The translations under genes were made by a program, and so were the position numbers. A stretch of DNA of 64,000 nucleotides, taken from Halobacillus halophilus DSM 2266 (GTDB lineage: Bacteria > Bacillota > Bacilli > Bacillales > Halobacillaceae). The stretch lies in NCBI RefSeq assembly GCF_000284515.1, contig NC_017668.1, positions 744,001 through 808,000 on the forward strand. The letters are read 5' to 3'. The notes under the pieces were generated by a model. The model saw only the letters and a list, made by a program, of their open reading frames with translations, was not told the DNA's origin and did not search any database. Shown here piece after piece: positions 23,577 through 32,275 of this stretch. Within the stretch, counting starts at the first letter, position 1. Each line of letters opens with the position of its first letter.

Positions 23577-24644
23577 ATGAAACACGTACATAGTGATATT
23601 ATACAATTTCGGGGAAGTCATTATAATTTTGGCTATTATCAGGGCGAGTTATTACGAAATTCGTGGTCTGTTAAAAATAGAGAAAAGCAATGGAAAGTGA
23701 GAAAACCTCGTTTCACCGTAGAAGAACAAGAGGTGAAAGAAGCCATTACGCGTTTTGCTCCGGGCCTATGGGATGAACTTCTTGGACTTAGAGATGCTCT
23801 CGGCTGGCCGATGGAACGTATTATGATGGAGTTTGGCGGGTATCGAATTGACTACAAACGTTCCGGCTGTTCCATCATAACCGGGGAAGGTTATTTCATT
23901 CGGAATTATGACTATATGCCGAAAACCTATGAAGGGCGCTACAGTCTTTTTCAGCCAACAGATCAAGGATACGCTATGATCGGACCGACCCAAAGAATTA
24001 CAGGAAGAATGGACGGTATGAATGAAAAGGGACTTGTACTCGGATATAATTTTATGCACAGGAAACGTCCGGGGGATGGGTTTATATGCTGTGCGATCGG
24101 GCGTATGATACTCGAATCCTGCGCTAGTGTTGAAGAAGCGGTGACTATGCTTAAAGAAATTCCTCACCGTCATTCATTCAGCTATACCGTTTTTGATAAG
24201 AGCAACCAAACATTTGTAATTGAAGCTTCCCCAAGAGGGGTAGAGGTGAGAGAATCGAATGTCTGCACCAACCACTTTGAAATTTTGACCAAAGAAAATC
24301 GGAACCACCTTGTTGATTCTAAAAAGCGGGAAAGCGCGATCAATACAAACCGCAGTTCCTTGCAAAATGCGGAAGAAGCGTTTGAATTCATGAATGGAAC
24401 TACAAGAGGCGTGTTTTCTAAACTATACAGCAGCTGGGCCGGTACCATTCATACAGCGGGCTACCTTCCACAGGAAATGAAAGCCTGGTTTTCCCTTGGA
24501 GGAGACCAGCCTCCGGTAGAATTTGATTTTAACCAATGGCTGCGAGGGCAAGACATCCAACTGGAAAAAATAACAGGACTTGTCGATACGGATATTCCGT
24601 TCGCCCATATGGAAGACGGGGCTTACTGGTCAGGTAAAAAATAA
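23577..24644 (+). CDS. C45-type autoproteolytic acyltransferase/amidohydrolase
   Basis: 355 residues, Ntn-hydrolase of the acyl-CoA:6-aminopenicillanate acyltransferase (AAT) family. The autoprocessing nucleophile is the cysteine in RSGCSIITGEG near residue 98, which becomes the N-terminal residue after self-cleavage; FIRNYDYMP follows, as in choloylglycine hydrolase and AAT. Further family marks are GRMDGMNEKGLVLGYNF and the terminal WFSLGGD-type segment. Enzymes of this fold hydrolyse or transfer amides; the substrate here is not known. No signal peptide, so cytosolic. It lies behind E4 with a weak ribosome site (AGAAAGG). Confidence 0.82.
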   Translation: MKHVHSDIIQFRGSHYNFGYYQGELLRNSWSVKNREKQWKVRKPRFTVEEQEVKEAITRFAPGLWDELLGLRDALGWPMERIMMEFGGYRIDYKRSGCSIITGEGYFIRNYDYMPKTYEGRYSLFQPTDQGYAMIGPTQRITGRMDGMNEKGLVLGYNFMHRKRPGDGFICCAIGRMILESCASVEEAVTMLKEIPHRHSFSYTVFDKSNQTFVIEASPRGVEVRESNVCTNHFEILTKENRNHLVDSKKRESAINTNRSSLQNAEEAFEFMNGTTRGVFSKLYSSWAGTIHTAGYLPQEMKAWFSLGGDQPPVEFDFNQWLRGQDIQLEKITGLVDTDIPFAHMEDGAYWSGKK

Positions 24645-24647
24645 GGA

Positions 24648-24682
24648 AAACCTTCTGCTTACACGAGCAGAAGGTTTTTTAT
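24648..24682 (+). terminator. Terminator after the C45 gene
   Basis: AACCTTCTGCT pairs with AGCAGAAGGTT, followed by TTTTATA. Confidence 0.88.
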
Positions 24683-24730
24683 AATATCTTCATCCGCTAA
24701 ACTTAAAGAAAGTGAAAAAGGAGAGAGTTT

Positions 24731-25396
24731 ATGAAAAATGTAATGGTTTCCTGGAGTGGAGGTAAGGACAGTTCCCTTGCGTTGTTTAAAATGCTGAATG
24801 ACCCAACTATTAAAGTCAAAGGGTTATTTTCTACCGTTTCTTCTGAAAGCGACCGCCTGCCGATGCATGAAGTTAAGCGAACCTGGCTTACAAGGCAGGC
24901 GGAAGCGATTGGTCTGCCTCACTACGAATTAGAATTGCCTTTACAGGCGTCAAATGAAATTTACGAAAAAGAGCTCCATAAGCAGTTTGAGCAGTTCAAA
25001 AAACAAGCAGTTCAGGCTATCGTGTATGCTGATTTGTTTCTCGAGGATATAAGGAACTATCGTGATGAACTATTGAAACGAATGGACATGCAAGGCGTTT
25101 ACCCACTCTGGGGTACGAATTCTGAGGAAATCGCCCATGAATTTCTAAGGCGAGGGTTTAAGGCAGTGATTACGACGGTTGATACTGACCAGCTTTCTGG
25201 AGAGTTTGCGGGTCATATGTACAATGAAGATTTCTTAAGACAGCTTCCAGCATCCGTGGATCCTTGCGGTGAATATGGAGAATTTCATACATTTGTTTTC
25301 GACGGACCTATATTTAATCAACCGATCTCTATAAGAACAGGGGATTCTTTTTCGACGATGAATGAACGATTTGGTCATATAGAGCTGAAGGAATAA
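24731..25396 (+). CDS. Dph6-like PP-loop ATPase (diphthine-ammonia ligase family)
   Basis: 221 residues. The PP-loop SGGKDS is at residues 9-14 for ATP pyrophosphate binding. The second half has the family motif LWGTNSEEIAHEFLRRGFKAVITTVD and the HTFVFDGPIF segment near the C-terminus that recurs in the MJ0570/Dph6 group. In eukaryotes Dph6 amidates diphthine on EF-2; bacteria lack diphthamide, so the bacterial proteins act on an unknown acid, probably by adenylation and ammonia transfer. Ribosome site AAAGGAGAG. Cytosolic, monocistronic or weakly linked to the gene before it. Confidence 0.88.
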   Translation: MKNVMVSWSGGKDSSLALFKMLNDPTIKVKGLFSTVSSESDRLPMHEVKRTWLTRQAEAIGLPHYELELPLQASNEIYEKELHKQFEQFKKQAVQAIVYADLFLEDIRNYRDELLKRMDMQGVYPLWGTNSEEIAHEFLRRGFKAVITTVDTDQLSGEFAGHMYNEDFLRQLPASVDPCGEYGEFHTFVFDGPIFNQPISIRTGDSFSTMNERFGHIELKE

Positions 25397-25557
25397 TTTA
25401 AACAAATCTTAAGAGTGGGCAGTTCTGGTAACATTTGTGTCTTTCATTAACCGGTTTGTCCTCTTAATTTTTATTATTTTTAAGAGAATAGCGGTATATA
25501 AACTATGATAGGATGGTAATGATATCAGTTATTAATTACTTTATTATGGAGGTTACT

Positions 25558-26337
25558 ATGGAAGATTTACTAAAAATGACAGGTAAGAATGTAGTCATCA
25601 TGGGTGTAGCGAATAACCGCAGTTTGGCCTGGGGTGTCGCCCAGTCCCTTTATAAAGCAGGGGCAAACCTCATCTTTACATATAGAAAAGATCGTTCCTA
25701 TACAAAGCTAAAGAAGCTGCTGGATGAGAATGAAATGGCGGCGGCAGCGGTCGTGCCCTGTGATGTAAATAACGATGAAAGCATCCAGGAAGCTTTTCAG
25801 ACGATTGGAGAAAAAGTTGACTGTATTCATGGGGTTGTACACTCCATTGCTTTCGCTCACGCGGAGGACTTAAAAGGTGAATTTCTGAATACTTCAAGAA
25901 GCGGCTTCGCCTTTGCTCAGGATACAAGCGCCTATTCCCTAATTGCTGTGGCCAAAGCAGCTCATCCTTATATGAAAGAAGGAGGCGCGATAACAGCGAT
26001 GAGCTATCTCGGAGCTGAGCGCGTAGTAGAAGGTTACAATGTAATGGGAGTGGCCAAAGCATCACTCGAATCTACTGTAAAATATTTAGCCGCAGATTTA
26101 GGAAAGCACAACATCCGTGTGAACGCTCTTTCAGCGGGAGCGATCCGCACACTTGCAGCAAAAGGAGTACCTTCATTCAACGAAATACTCCACAAGATTG
26201 AAGACACTGCGCCGCTTCGAAAAAATGTAACCAAGGAAGAAGTTGGAGATATGACGCTTGCCATGATGAGCCATCTTTCCAGAGGGGTTACAGGTGAAAT
26301 TGTATATGTAGATTCAGGTTATAACATACTTGGATAG
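25558..26337 (+). CDS. fabI: Enoyl-ACP reductase (NADH)
   Basis: 259 residues from ATG 25558, which follows TGGAGGTTACT; the longer frame from 25513 has no ribosome site. It is a short-chain dehydrogenase fold. VVIMGVANNRSLAWGVA is the FabI nucleotide loop, CDVNNDES contacts the adenine, and the active site YNVMGVAK has the Y-x6-K spacing of enoyl reductases instead of the usual Y-x3-K. SAGAIRTLAAKG is the substrate loop. It reduces trans-2-enoyl-ACP in the last step of the fatty-acid elongation cycle and is the triclosan target in many species. Monocistronic, with a hairpin terminator; no FapR-like operator is obvious. Confidence 0.95.
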   Translation: MEDLLKMTGKNVVIMGVANNRSLAWGVAQSLYKAGANLIFTYRKDRSYTKLKKLLDENEMAAAAVVPCDVNNDESIQEAFQTIGEKVDCIHGVVHSIAFAHAEDLKGEFLNTSRSGFAFAQDTSAYSLIAVAKAAHPYMKEGGAITAMSYLGAERVVEGYNVMGVAKASLESTVKYLAADLGKHNIRVNALSAGAIRTLAAKGVPSFNEILHKIEDTAPLRKNVTKEEVGDMTLAMMSHLSRGVTGEIVYVDSGYNILG

Positions 26338-26346
26338 CTTGAAAAA

Positions 26347-26379
26347 AGTCCGATTCTCCACCGAGAATCGGACTTTTTT
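26347..26379 (+). terminator. Terminator after fabI
   Basis: AGTCCGATTCTC pairs with GAGAATCGGACT, followed by a T run. Confidence 0.9.
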
Positions 26380-26424
26380 AAATTCAAGAGGTAATTAAAT
26401 TAGAGACTTGAAGTCTCAGAGTTA

Positions 26425-26505
26425 AGCGAATCATCTTCCGCAGGACCTTCAAGTAAATTAATATCTCGAATCAGATTCTTCCTCGACCCGGCCCGGAAGT
26501 TCATC
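26425..26505. repeat. Degenerate end of the MITE-like family
   Basis: AAGCGAATCATCTTCCGCAGG, ACCTTCAAG, AATATCTCGAATCAGATTCTT and GACCCGGCCCGG follow the order of the right end of full copies (CCCGCAGGACCTT, ATATCTCGAAACTGAGTCTT, CCGGCCC) with many substitutions. It looks like an old solo remnant in the 340-bp gap between fabI and gdh. Confidence 0.6.
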
Positions 26506-26591
26506 AACTAGCCAACAAAAAGTCTAACAAATGCAATCTATATAGTGGTGTTAATCGATAGAAATGTGAAGTTATTTCTTGGAAAGAAAAC

Positions 26592-26616
26592 GTTTCATAC
26601 TTCTAATTTAGGGAAA
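26592..26616 (+). promoter_or_regulatory. Candidate sigma-B promoter of gdh
   Basis: GTTTCA (26592-26597) and GGGAAA (26611-26616) are 13 bases apart, near the sigma-B consensus. They lie about 65 bases before the start codon. An overlapping palindrome GAAAACGTTTC could alternatively be a weak cre. Confidence 0.42.
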
Positions 26617-26678
26617 AGTAAGCATTAGACAAGGAAATAAGACGCAGGACAAAAAGTACAGAATGGAGGATCAGTAAG

Positions 26679-28055
26679 ATGCAAAAACAACAGACCATTA
26701 TTGAAGAATCTCTAAAAGCTTTAATGGAAGATGAATCGTTCCTGCCTGATCTCCAGGCACAGACACGTGAACAGGCCTTTAAATCCCTGGTAGCTTTACT
26801 TTCCACCCCCAATCATATACATAAATCCTTTTTGAGGGTGACGCTGGATGACAACACCATTGTTCGTATACCGGCATTCCGGGTCCAGCACAGTGATACG
26901 GTTGGGCCATACAAAGGCGGGGTACGATTCCACGAATCCGTAAACGAAGGAGAAGTTTCGAACCTGGCCAAGCTGATGACCTTGAAAAACGCACTCCATG
27001 AGCTTCCTTTTGGCGGTGGTAAAGGTGGGGTCGTTATTAAACCCAAGGAGTACAACATCAAAGAGCTCAATCTGATATGTAAGAAATATGTACAGTATTT
27101 CGATGATATACTAGGTCCCGATAAAGATATTCCTGCTCCGGACGTAGGAACCGGTGAACGGGAGATGGACTGGATGATGGGCGAATTCAAAAACATTCAT
27201 CCCGGTGAACCTTACCGCAACAGCTTTACAGGAAAGAGTGTAGTTAACGGCGGATCACTTGGAAGACGTGAAGCTACCGGTAAAGGAGTTTACTTCACCT
27301 TCCGTTATATGATGCACAATTTCTTAAATGAAAATAGAAAGTGGTTGTCCGACACCGATAACATTTTTGCAAATACTGCTTTAAATCATCATGATCAAAA
27401 ACTGAGCATGGCTATACAAGGATTTGGTAACCTGGGTTCTGTAGCTGCTCTTGAGGCTTATCAGTGCGATTATCTTCAGAACAAAATTGTAGCAGTCAGC
27501 GATCACAATGTTATGCTTTACAATAATGACGGGCTAGATGTCCCTGCCCTCATCAAGTTTACTGAGGAATCAGATGGAGATCTTCCAACGACGGAAGAAG
27601 AGTTGGAAGAGCATGAAATTAAAGCCGAGATTAGAGAGCGTGATGAACTGCTGGAAATGGATTGTGACGTTCTTCTGCTTGCTGCGCTTGAGGATCAAAT
27701 TCATGAAGATAATATGGAACGGATTCAGGCTTCTATGATCATAGAAGGGGCGAACGGTCCAATTACAGAAGATGCTGACCGGTATCTTGCAGACAAAGGT
27801 GTCCTAATTGTACCGGATATTCTTGCGAACGCAGGCGGGGTTATTGTTTCGTACTACGAATGGATTCAAGGCCGTGAAGCGCAATTTATGACAGAGGATC
27901 AGGTTTTTGAGCGTTTATTTGATAAAATGAAATACACGATGGACACGATTTTACCACAGTTCTTTGGAGATCCATTCCCGCTTAGACAGAACTGCTATAT
28001 TCATTCGGTTATGAAATTATCCACGATTATGTATCGTCAAGGGAAACTGTATTAA
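26679..28055 (+). CDS. gdh: Glutamate dehydrogenase-family enzyme
   Basis: 458 residues. GPYKGGVRFHESV (near 77-89), LPFGGGKGG with the catalytic lysine at about 115 and PAPDVGTGEREMDWM with the catalytic aspartate at about 155 define the family. The Rossmann loop is QGFGNLGS near 247-254. It interconverts glutamate and 2-oxoglutarate. It is about 30 residues longer than B. subtilis RocG/GudB (about 425), mainly through an extra segment at about 216-240 just before the nucleotide domain; an acidic stretch lies at about 290-325. In halophilic bacilli glutamate is both a compatible solute and the proline precursor, so the enzyme can supply the proHJA pathway. Leucine or another amino acid as substrate is not excluded. 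Confidence 0.9.
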   Translation: MQKQQTIIEESLKALMEDESFLPDLQAQTREQAFKSLVALLSTPNHIHKSFLRVTLDDNTIVRIPAFRVQHSDTVGPYKGGVRFHESVNEGEVSNLAKLMTLKNALHELPFGGGKGGVVIKPKEYNIKELNLICKKYVQYFDDILGPDKDIPAPDVGTGEREMDWMMGEFKNIHPGEPYRNSFTGKSVVNGGSLGRREATGKGVYFTFRYMMHNFLNENRKWLSDTDNIFANTALNHHDQKLSMAIQGFGNLGSVAALEAYQCDYLQNKIVAVSDHNVMLYNNDGLDVPALIKFTEESDGDLPTTEEELEEHEIKAEIRERDELLEMDCDVLLLAALEDQIHEDNMERIQASMIIEGANGPITEDADRYLADKGVLIVPDILANAGGVIVSYYEWIQGREAQFMTEDQVFERLFDKMKYTMDTILPQFFGDPFPLRQNCYIHSVMKLSTIMYRQGKLY

Positions 28056-28066
28056 TCAGTGAGAAG

Positions 28067-28097
28067 AACCAGCCAATCTATTTGGCTGGTTTTTTTA
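28067..28097 (+). terminator. Terminator after gdh
   Basis: AACCAGCCAA pairs with TTGGCTGGTT, followed by a T run. Confidence 0.88.
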
Positions 28098-28296
28098 ATA
28101 AAAATGAAACTAATAGACCGGGGGAGACGTATAACTATATAGAACGTCAGGGAAAGCCTGCAGGTTTCGAACGACTTGAAATTTTACGGATTCCTATAGA
28201 ATAGAATATAGTTAGTCTATAGGAACTTTTGGCTCACCGCTTTTCATTGAAAAAACAGGGGAGGTAAGTCCTGAATAGACTTGGAGGAGGAGAAAG

Positions 28297-31029
28297 TTGG
28301 ATAAACAGATAAATAACATTCGACCACTGCAGAATAAGAAACAAAAGAAGTACCTTGGCTTAGCAGGTAAAATTTTTGGAGTTTTGATTGTGCTTGCTTT
28401 TCTACTATGGCTTACCCTAAGTTGGATTACCGATTATATTTGGATGGATTCTCTGGGATTCGAATCGGTGTACACCACAATATTCAGCACTAAGATCTTA
28501 CTTGGTATTATAGGATTCATTGTTTATTTCGCACTGACATATGTAACGCTTTCATTAATCAGAAAAGGGTACATCCGCTATTTTGAAAGGGATGAACTCC
28601 CATCCGTAATCCGGGAGAAGAAGTGGGGGCGCCTCATTAGTGTTGGAGTTGCGGCCTTAGTTGGCTTGTTCGGAAGCAGTATTGTTCAAAGTATAGGATG
28701 GGAATTGTGGCTGAAGTTCTTAAATAATTCTTCCTTTGGGGTGAATGATCCTCACTTCTCCATGGATATTTCCTTTTATATGTTTGAACTGCCATTCATT
28801 AATTTTGCTGTAAATACTCTAATGGGCTTAGGGATTTTTCTACTTCTTGTTGAAATCGGCTTTTATTCCGCTTTTAATATGTACCGAAAAAGCCGTTTTG
28901 CCCAGCTTCATATGGGCGGCACCCTGGCCGTAATAGCGCTGCTATTGGCTATGCAACATGTATTAGCTCCCTTCGGCACGCTCCTGACTAATGAAGTGAA
29001 CATATTTCAAACCAGCGTGGTGCACGGGTTAAGTTACACAGATGACGCCGTAAATATCCCTGCCTCCTATGTGTTAGCCGGAGCAGCCATTATCGGAGCT
29101 GTCTGGATGATTATTGCTTTGATGCGTGGTAAATATAGAGCCATGTTGATTCCTGTCATTGCTTATATAGGAATAGTCGTGCTAAGTCAGGGAGCATCTA
29201 TTATAGTCCAGAACTATGTAGTATCCCCAAATGAATTCTCAAAAGAGACTCCTTATCTTGAGCACAATTTGAATTTTACTCGGACCGCTTATGATCTGGA
29301 GGCGATTGATGAACGCCAGCATCCAGGAAATGAAACGCTCGATCAATCACTGATTGAAAGTAATCAGTTGACCATTAATAACGTCCGGATCAACGATGCT
29401 AGACCGATTCTTGACATTTATAATCAACTTCAAACATTCAGGACCTACTATGAATTCAATGATATCGACATAGACAGATACCAGGTAGATGAAGAATATC
29501 AGCAGGTATTCCTTGGAGCCAGAGAGTTAAACACGGATGATCTTCCGTCTCAGGCTAAAACATGGGTGAACGAAAACTTAAGATATACTCATGGTTATGG
29601 TATAGCTATGAGTGACGTGAATAAAATCACGGCTCAAGGACAGCCGGAGTATATGCTGAAAAACCTCCCTTCTCAAGGGGTCATGGACATCTCTCGTCCG
29701 CAAATTTACTTTGGTGAAGAAAGCTATCAAAATGTAATTGTGAACAGTGGTGTAGATGAATTTGACTACCCTTCCGGTGAGGAAAATAAATCCACCCGCT
29801 TTGAAGCAGACACTGGTATCCCGCTAGCGGGTCTGAACCGGGCGCTTTTCAGTTTAGAAGCTGGATCCTTCCGAATGTTTGTATCGGATCAGGTGACCGG
29901 CGACAGTCAGCTGCTGGCTGAACGAAACATTATGGACCGAGTTGAAAAAATTGCTCCTTTTCTAAATTACGATGAGGATCCTTATATCTTCGTTCGTGAA
30001 GACGGCAGTCTTTCGTGGATGATTGATGCGTACTTAACAGCCGAACGGTATCCTTACTCAGAGCCGCATAAAGGGGAAGAAAATTATGTCCGAAACTCTG
30101 TAAAGGTAACGATTGACGCTTACACAGGTGAAGTAGACTTTTACGCTGTTAATCCGGATGAACCGCTTCTTCAAACGTATCAGAAAATGTTTCCGGACCT
30201 CTTTACAGAAGACATACCGGCTGATATTCAGTCCCACTTCCGTTACCCAGTGGATCTGTTTAAAATACAAGCATCCATGTATGGTACTTACCACATGACC
30301 AATCTGGAAGTATTTTATAACCGGGAAGACTACTGGGAATTTCCTACTGAAAAGTATTTTGATGAGGATATAGAGATGGAGCCTTATTATATTACGATGA
30401 AGCTTCCGGAGAGTGATGAGGAAGAATTTGTACTTATGACTCCTTACACTCCAAGAAATCGTCAAAATATGATTGCCTGGATGGGAGTAAGAAACGATGG
30501 GGAGAACTACGGAGAAACATTTGTCTACCGTTTCCCTAAACAAGAGAATGTCTATGGTCCGCAGCAAATTGAAAATCGAATTAACCAGGACAGTAACATT
30601 TCTCAGCAATTGAACCTCTGGTCTCAGGGCGGTTCCGAAGTCATTCGAGGTAATCTGCTTGTCATTCCGATTCAGGATACGGTGTTGTACGCTGAACCGA
30701 TTTACATTGAATCCTCCAACGAAACGTCCCTGCCTGAAGTCAAACAGATTATATTGGCTTATGGCGATCAGATTGTAATGGAACCTACATTTGACCAGGC
30801 GCTCGAAAGTCTTCTTGCTCGAACCGATCCAGACGTTGAACCGAGTGAGGGTGAAGAAGAGCAGCCTGAAGGAAATGAAAACGCTCAAGACTTGGTAGAA
30901 TCAGAACAAAAACTCCAGGAGCTTTCCACTTTATTTGAGGAATATCAAAATGCGCTATCCAATGGAAATTGGGAACAAGCGGGCACGATTATGAGTGAAA
31001 TAGAAAGTATGCTGGGTGAAGCGAATTAA
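28297..31029 (+). CDS. UPF0182 family large membrane protein
   Basis: 910 residues from a TTG start seven bases after GGAGGAGGAG. The first 310 residues hold about seven membrane helices (for example FGVLIVLAFLLWLTLSW, ILLGIIGFIVYFALTY, IALLLAMQHVLAPF). The rest, about 320-910, is a large, probably extracytoplasmic domain with the UPF0182 signatures NLNFTRTAYDLEAI, GYGIAMSDVNKITAQGQPEY and PTFDQALESLL. The end is acidic with a coiled-coil-like tail. The biochemical function of the family (COG1615) is unknown. It is single-copy, monocistronic, and has no recognised motif for catalysis. A 240-bp gap before it shows no clear operator. Confidence 0.92.
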   Translation: MDKQINNIRPLQNKKQKKYLGLAGKIFGVLIVLAFLLWLTLSWITDYIWMDSLGFESVYTTIFSTKILLGIIGFIVYFALTYVTLSLIRKGYIRYFERDELPSVIREKKWGRLISVGVAALVGLFGSSIVQSIGWELWLKFLNNSSFGVNDPHFSMDISFYMFELPFINFAVNTLMGLGIFLLLVEIGFYSAFNMYRKSRFAQLHMGGTLAVIALLLAMQHVLAPFGTLLTNEVNIFQTSVVHGLSYTDDAVNIPASYVLAGAAIIGAVWMIIALMRGKYRAMLIPVIAYIGIVVLSQGASIIVQNYVVSPNEFSKETPYLEHNLNFTRTAYDLEAIDERQHPGNETLDQSLIESNQLTINNVRINDARPILDIYNQLQTFRTYYEFNDIDIDRYQVDEEYQQVFLGARELNTDDLPSQAKTWVNENLRYTHGYGIAMSDVNKITAQGQPEYMLKNLPSQGVMDISRPQIYFGEESYQNVIVNSGVDEFDYPSGEENKSTRFEADTGIPLAGLNRALFSLEAGSFRMFVSDQVTGDSQLLAERNIMDRVEKIAPFLNYDEDPYIFVREDGSLSWMIDAYLTAERYPYSEPHKGEENYVRNSVKVTIDAYTGEVDFYAVNPDEPLLQTYQKMFPDLFTEDIPADIQSHFRYPVDLFKIQASMYGTYHMTNLEVFYNREDYWEFPTEKYFDEDIEMEPYYITMKLPESDEEEFVLMTPYTPRNRQNMIAWMGVRNDGENYGETFVYRFPKQENVYGPQQIENRINQDSNISQQLNLWSQGGSEVIRGNLLVIPIQDTVLYAEPIYIESSNETSLPEVKQIILAYGDQIVMEPTFDQALESLLARTDPDVEPSEGEEEQPEGNENAQDLVESEQKLQELSTLFEEYQNALSNGNWEQAGTIMSEIESMLGEAN

Positions 31030-31048
31030 CGATTTATAACATAAAAAG

Positions 31049-31082
31049 ATGCTTTCCATGTTAAAAGGAAAGCATTTTTTTA
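31049..31082 (+). terminator. Terminator after the UPF0182 gene
   Basis: ATGCTTTCC pairs with GGAAAGCAT, followed by TTTTTTAT. Confidence 0.88.
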
Positions 31083-31134
31083 TTTTTCCTCTGAGAGTTC
31101 TCGTTATTGATCACCCCCAAATAAGCCCCATTAT

Positions 31135-31260
31135 CTCCGTCATTTTCACCCAGTCCATACGCCGCTGACCAAGGTGCTTCCGCTTTCAACCTGGGAGTCC
31201 CGCCATGTCCTACCAATCCAGTGTTTTCTCATGAACGGACCTGGAGAAGTGGAGAACTTT
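31135..31260. repeat. Remnant of the MITE-like family
   Basis: CCAGTCCATACGCCGCTGAC, CAAGGTGCTTCCGC and AACCTGGGAGTC match the module inside E3 (12970-13030) and, inverted, E10 (63000-63050). ATGAACGGACCTGGAG near the end resembles the GGTCCGTT flank. No intact terminus is visible. Confidence 0.65.
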
Positions 31261-31266
31261 CTCCCT

Positions 31267-31842
31267 TCAACTAATCTTTTCTTCGGGCTGATCCTTATAA
31301 AACTGCCAGTTCACTCCGTCCTGCCATAAATCTTCGAACACTGAACTCAGCTGCCGTCCCATTCTTTCGTCGTCTACCCGAAGCAGGATTTCATCATTTT
31401 TTCTCTCGGCATTATAAGTGAAATTATAAGAACCGACTAAAGCATGGATGCGGTCAGAAATCAGCATTTTAATATGCATCGTTCCGTCGTGGGTGTTGGT
31501 ACGGACGGAAACCCCGTTGTCCGTGAGTTCCTTAATATTTTTGATCTGAGATTCGAACGATTTTAGCTGTTCCCGGTCAGTAAATACTCGCACTATAACG
31601 CCTCGTTTCGACGCTTGAATCAGCTCAGCGGCTATATGGTGGTTGGAAAAAAGAAAAATGGCTACATCAATGGTTTTCTCAGCATTTTGAATGGTTTCTA
31701 TGATCTCTTTTAAAGGAGAGCGCTCCGTTTTGGATAGAAAATAAGCGAGGGAATACGTCTCTTTCTTTTGCCTAATTGTCCACCTATACGTAATATAAGA
31801 GCTTGCCAAGATGGAGCATCCGGCGGTTATTAGGATTTCCAT
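31267..31842 (-). CDS. Membrane-anchored phospholipase D-like protein
   Basis: 191 residues from the ATG at 31842, which follows AGGAGGAACTAT; a start seven codons upstream lacks a site. One N-terminal membrane helix (MEILITAGCSILASSYIT). The rest is a single PLD/nuclease domain with one HKD motif, H123-x-K125-x4-D130, followed by GSYNFTYNAE. Single-HKD enzymes of the Nuc type act as dimers and cleave phosphodiesters of DNA or lipids. The topology places the domain on one side of the membrane after a single helix; orientation is not certain. Monocistronic. Confidence 0.82.
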   Translation of the reverse strand: MEILITAGCSILASSYITYRWTIRQKKETYSLAYFLSKTERSPLKEIIETIQNAEKTIDVAIFLFSNHHIAAELIQASKRGVIVRVFTDREQLKSFESQIKNIKELTDNGVSVRTNTHDGTMHIKMLISDRIHALVGSYNFTYNAERKNDEILLRVDDERMGRQLSSVFEDLWQDGVNWQFYKDQPEEKIS

Positions 31843-31983
31843 ATAGTTCCTCCTATCCTTCATCTATATTTATGTGAACCCATTTTTGTCCTATTCAATC
31901 CGTCTTGTTTGAATGTCACTGGTCCATAAGGAGAATAAATTCAACCGAGTACACCCAAATTAATAAAAAAGGAGGAAATATGT

Positions 31984-32202
31984 ATGGGTAAAGATTCACA
32001 GAACGTTCATTCTGAGAGTTCACCGCACCCTGATGGGAATAGGGAAGGAGTAATAAGTAATTCTAAAGGGTTGCAGATGGGTGTTACCGTGGATGCGAAG
32101 CGGTCTTGGAAAGGAAAAGAAAAAGAATTGAACTTGCAGCCCGATGAAAAAATAAAAGAATTTAAACAGCATATGGAAAATATAACGGGGAAGGAAGACT
32201 AA
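31984..32202 (+). CDS. Small hydrophilic protein of unknown function
   Basis: 72 residues, highly charged, no hydrophobic segment. AAGGAGGAAATATGT precedes the ATG. Glycine- and serine-rich in the first half (SESSPHPDGNREG), lysine/glutamate-rich in the second half (RSWKGKEKELNLQPDEKIKEF). It could be a small spore- or stress-related protein, but I see no family signature. It is divergent from the PLD-like gene and has its own terminator, so it is likely to be a real gene. Confidence 0.65.
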   Translation: MGKDSQNVHSESSPHPDGNREGVISNSKGLQMGVTVDAKRSWKGKEKELNLQPDEKIKEFKQHMENITGKED

Positions 32203-32216
32203 TGTTCAAAGATGCT

Positions 32217-32252
32217 AAAAAAGCTCACAGCCATAAGCTGTGAGCTTTTTCT
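32217..32252. terminator. Bidirectional terminator
   Basis: AAGCTCACAGC pairs with GCTGTGAGCTT; A run to the left and T run to the right. Shared by the small protein gene and the converging ppc. Confidence 0.9.
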
Positions 32253-32275
32253 ATAGGGTCTGATATTTTTTATAA

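Noticed and set aside
25410-25557. Search for a FapR operator before fabI
   Set aside because: No sequence close to the TTAGTACCTAGTCTTAA-type pattern was found between the preceding gene and the start codon.
30058-30888. Long open frame (276 codons) opposite the UPF0182 gene
   Set aside because: It is a shadow on the opposite strand of a well-supported conserved gene and has no family resemblance.
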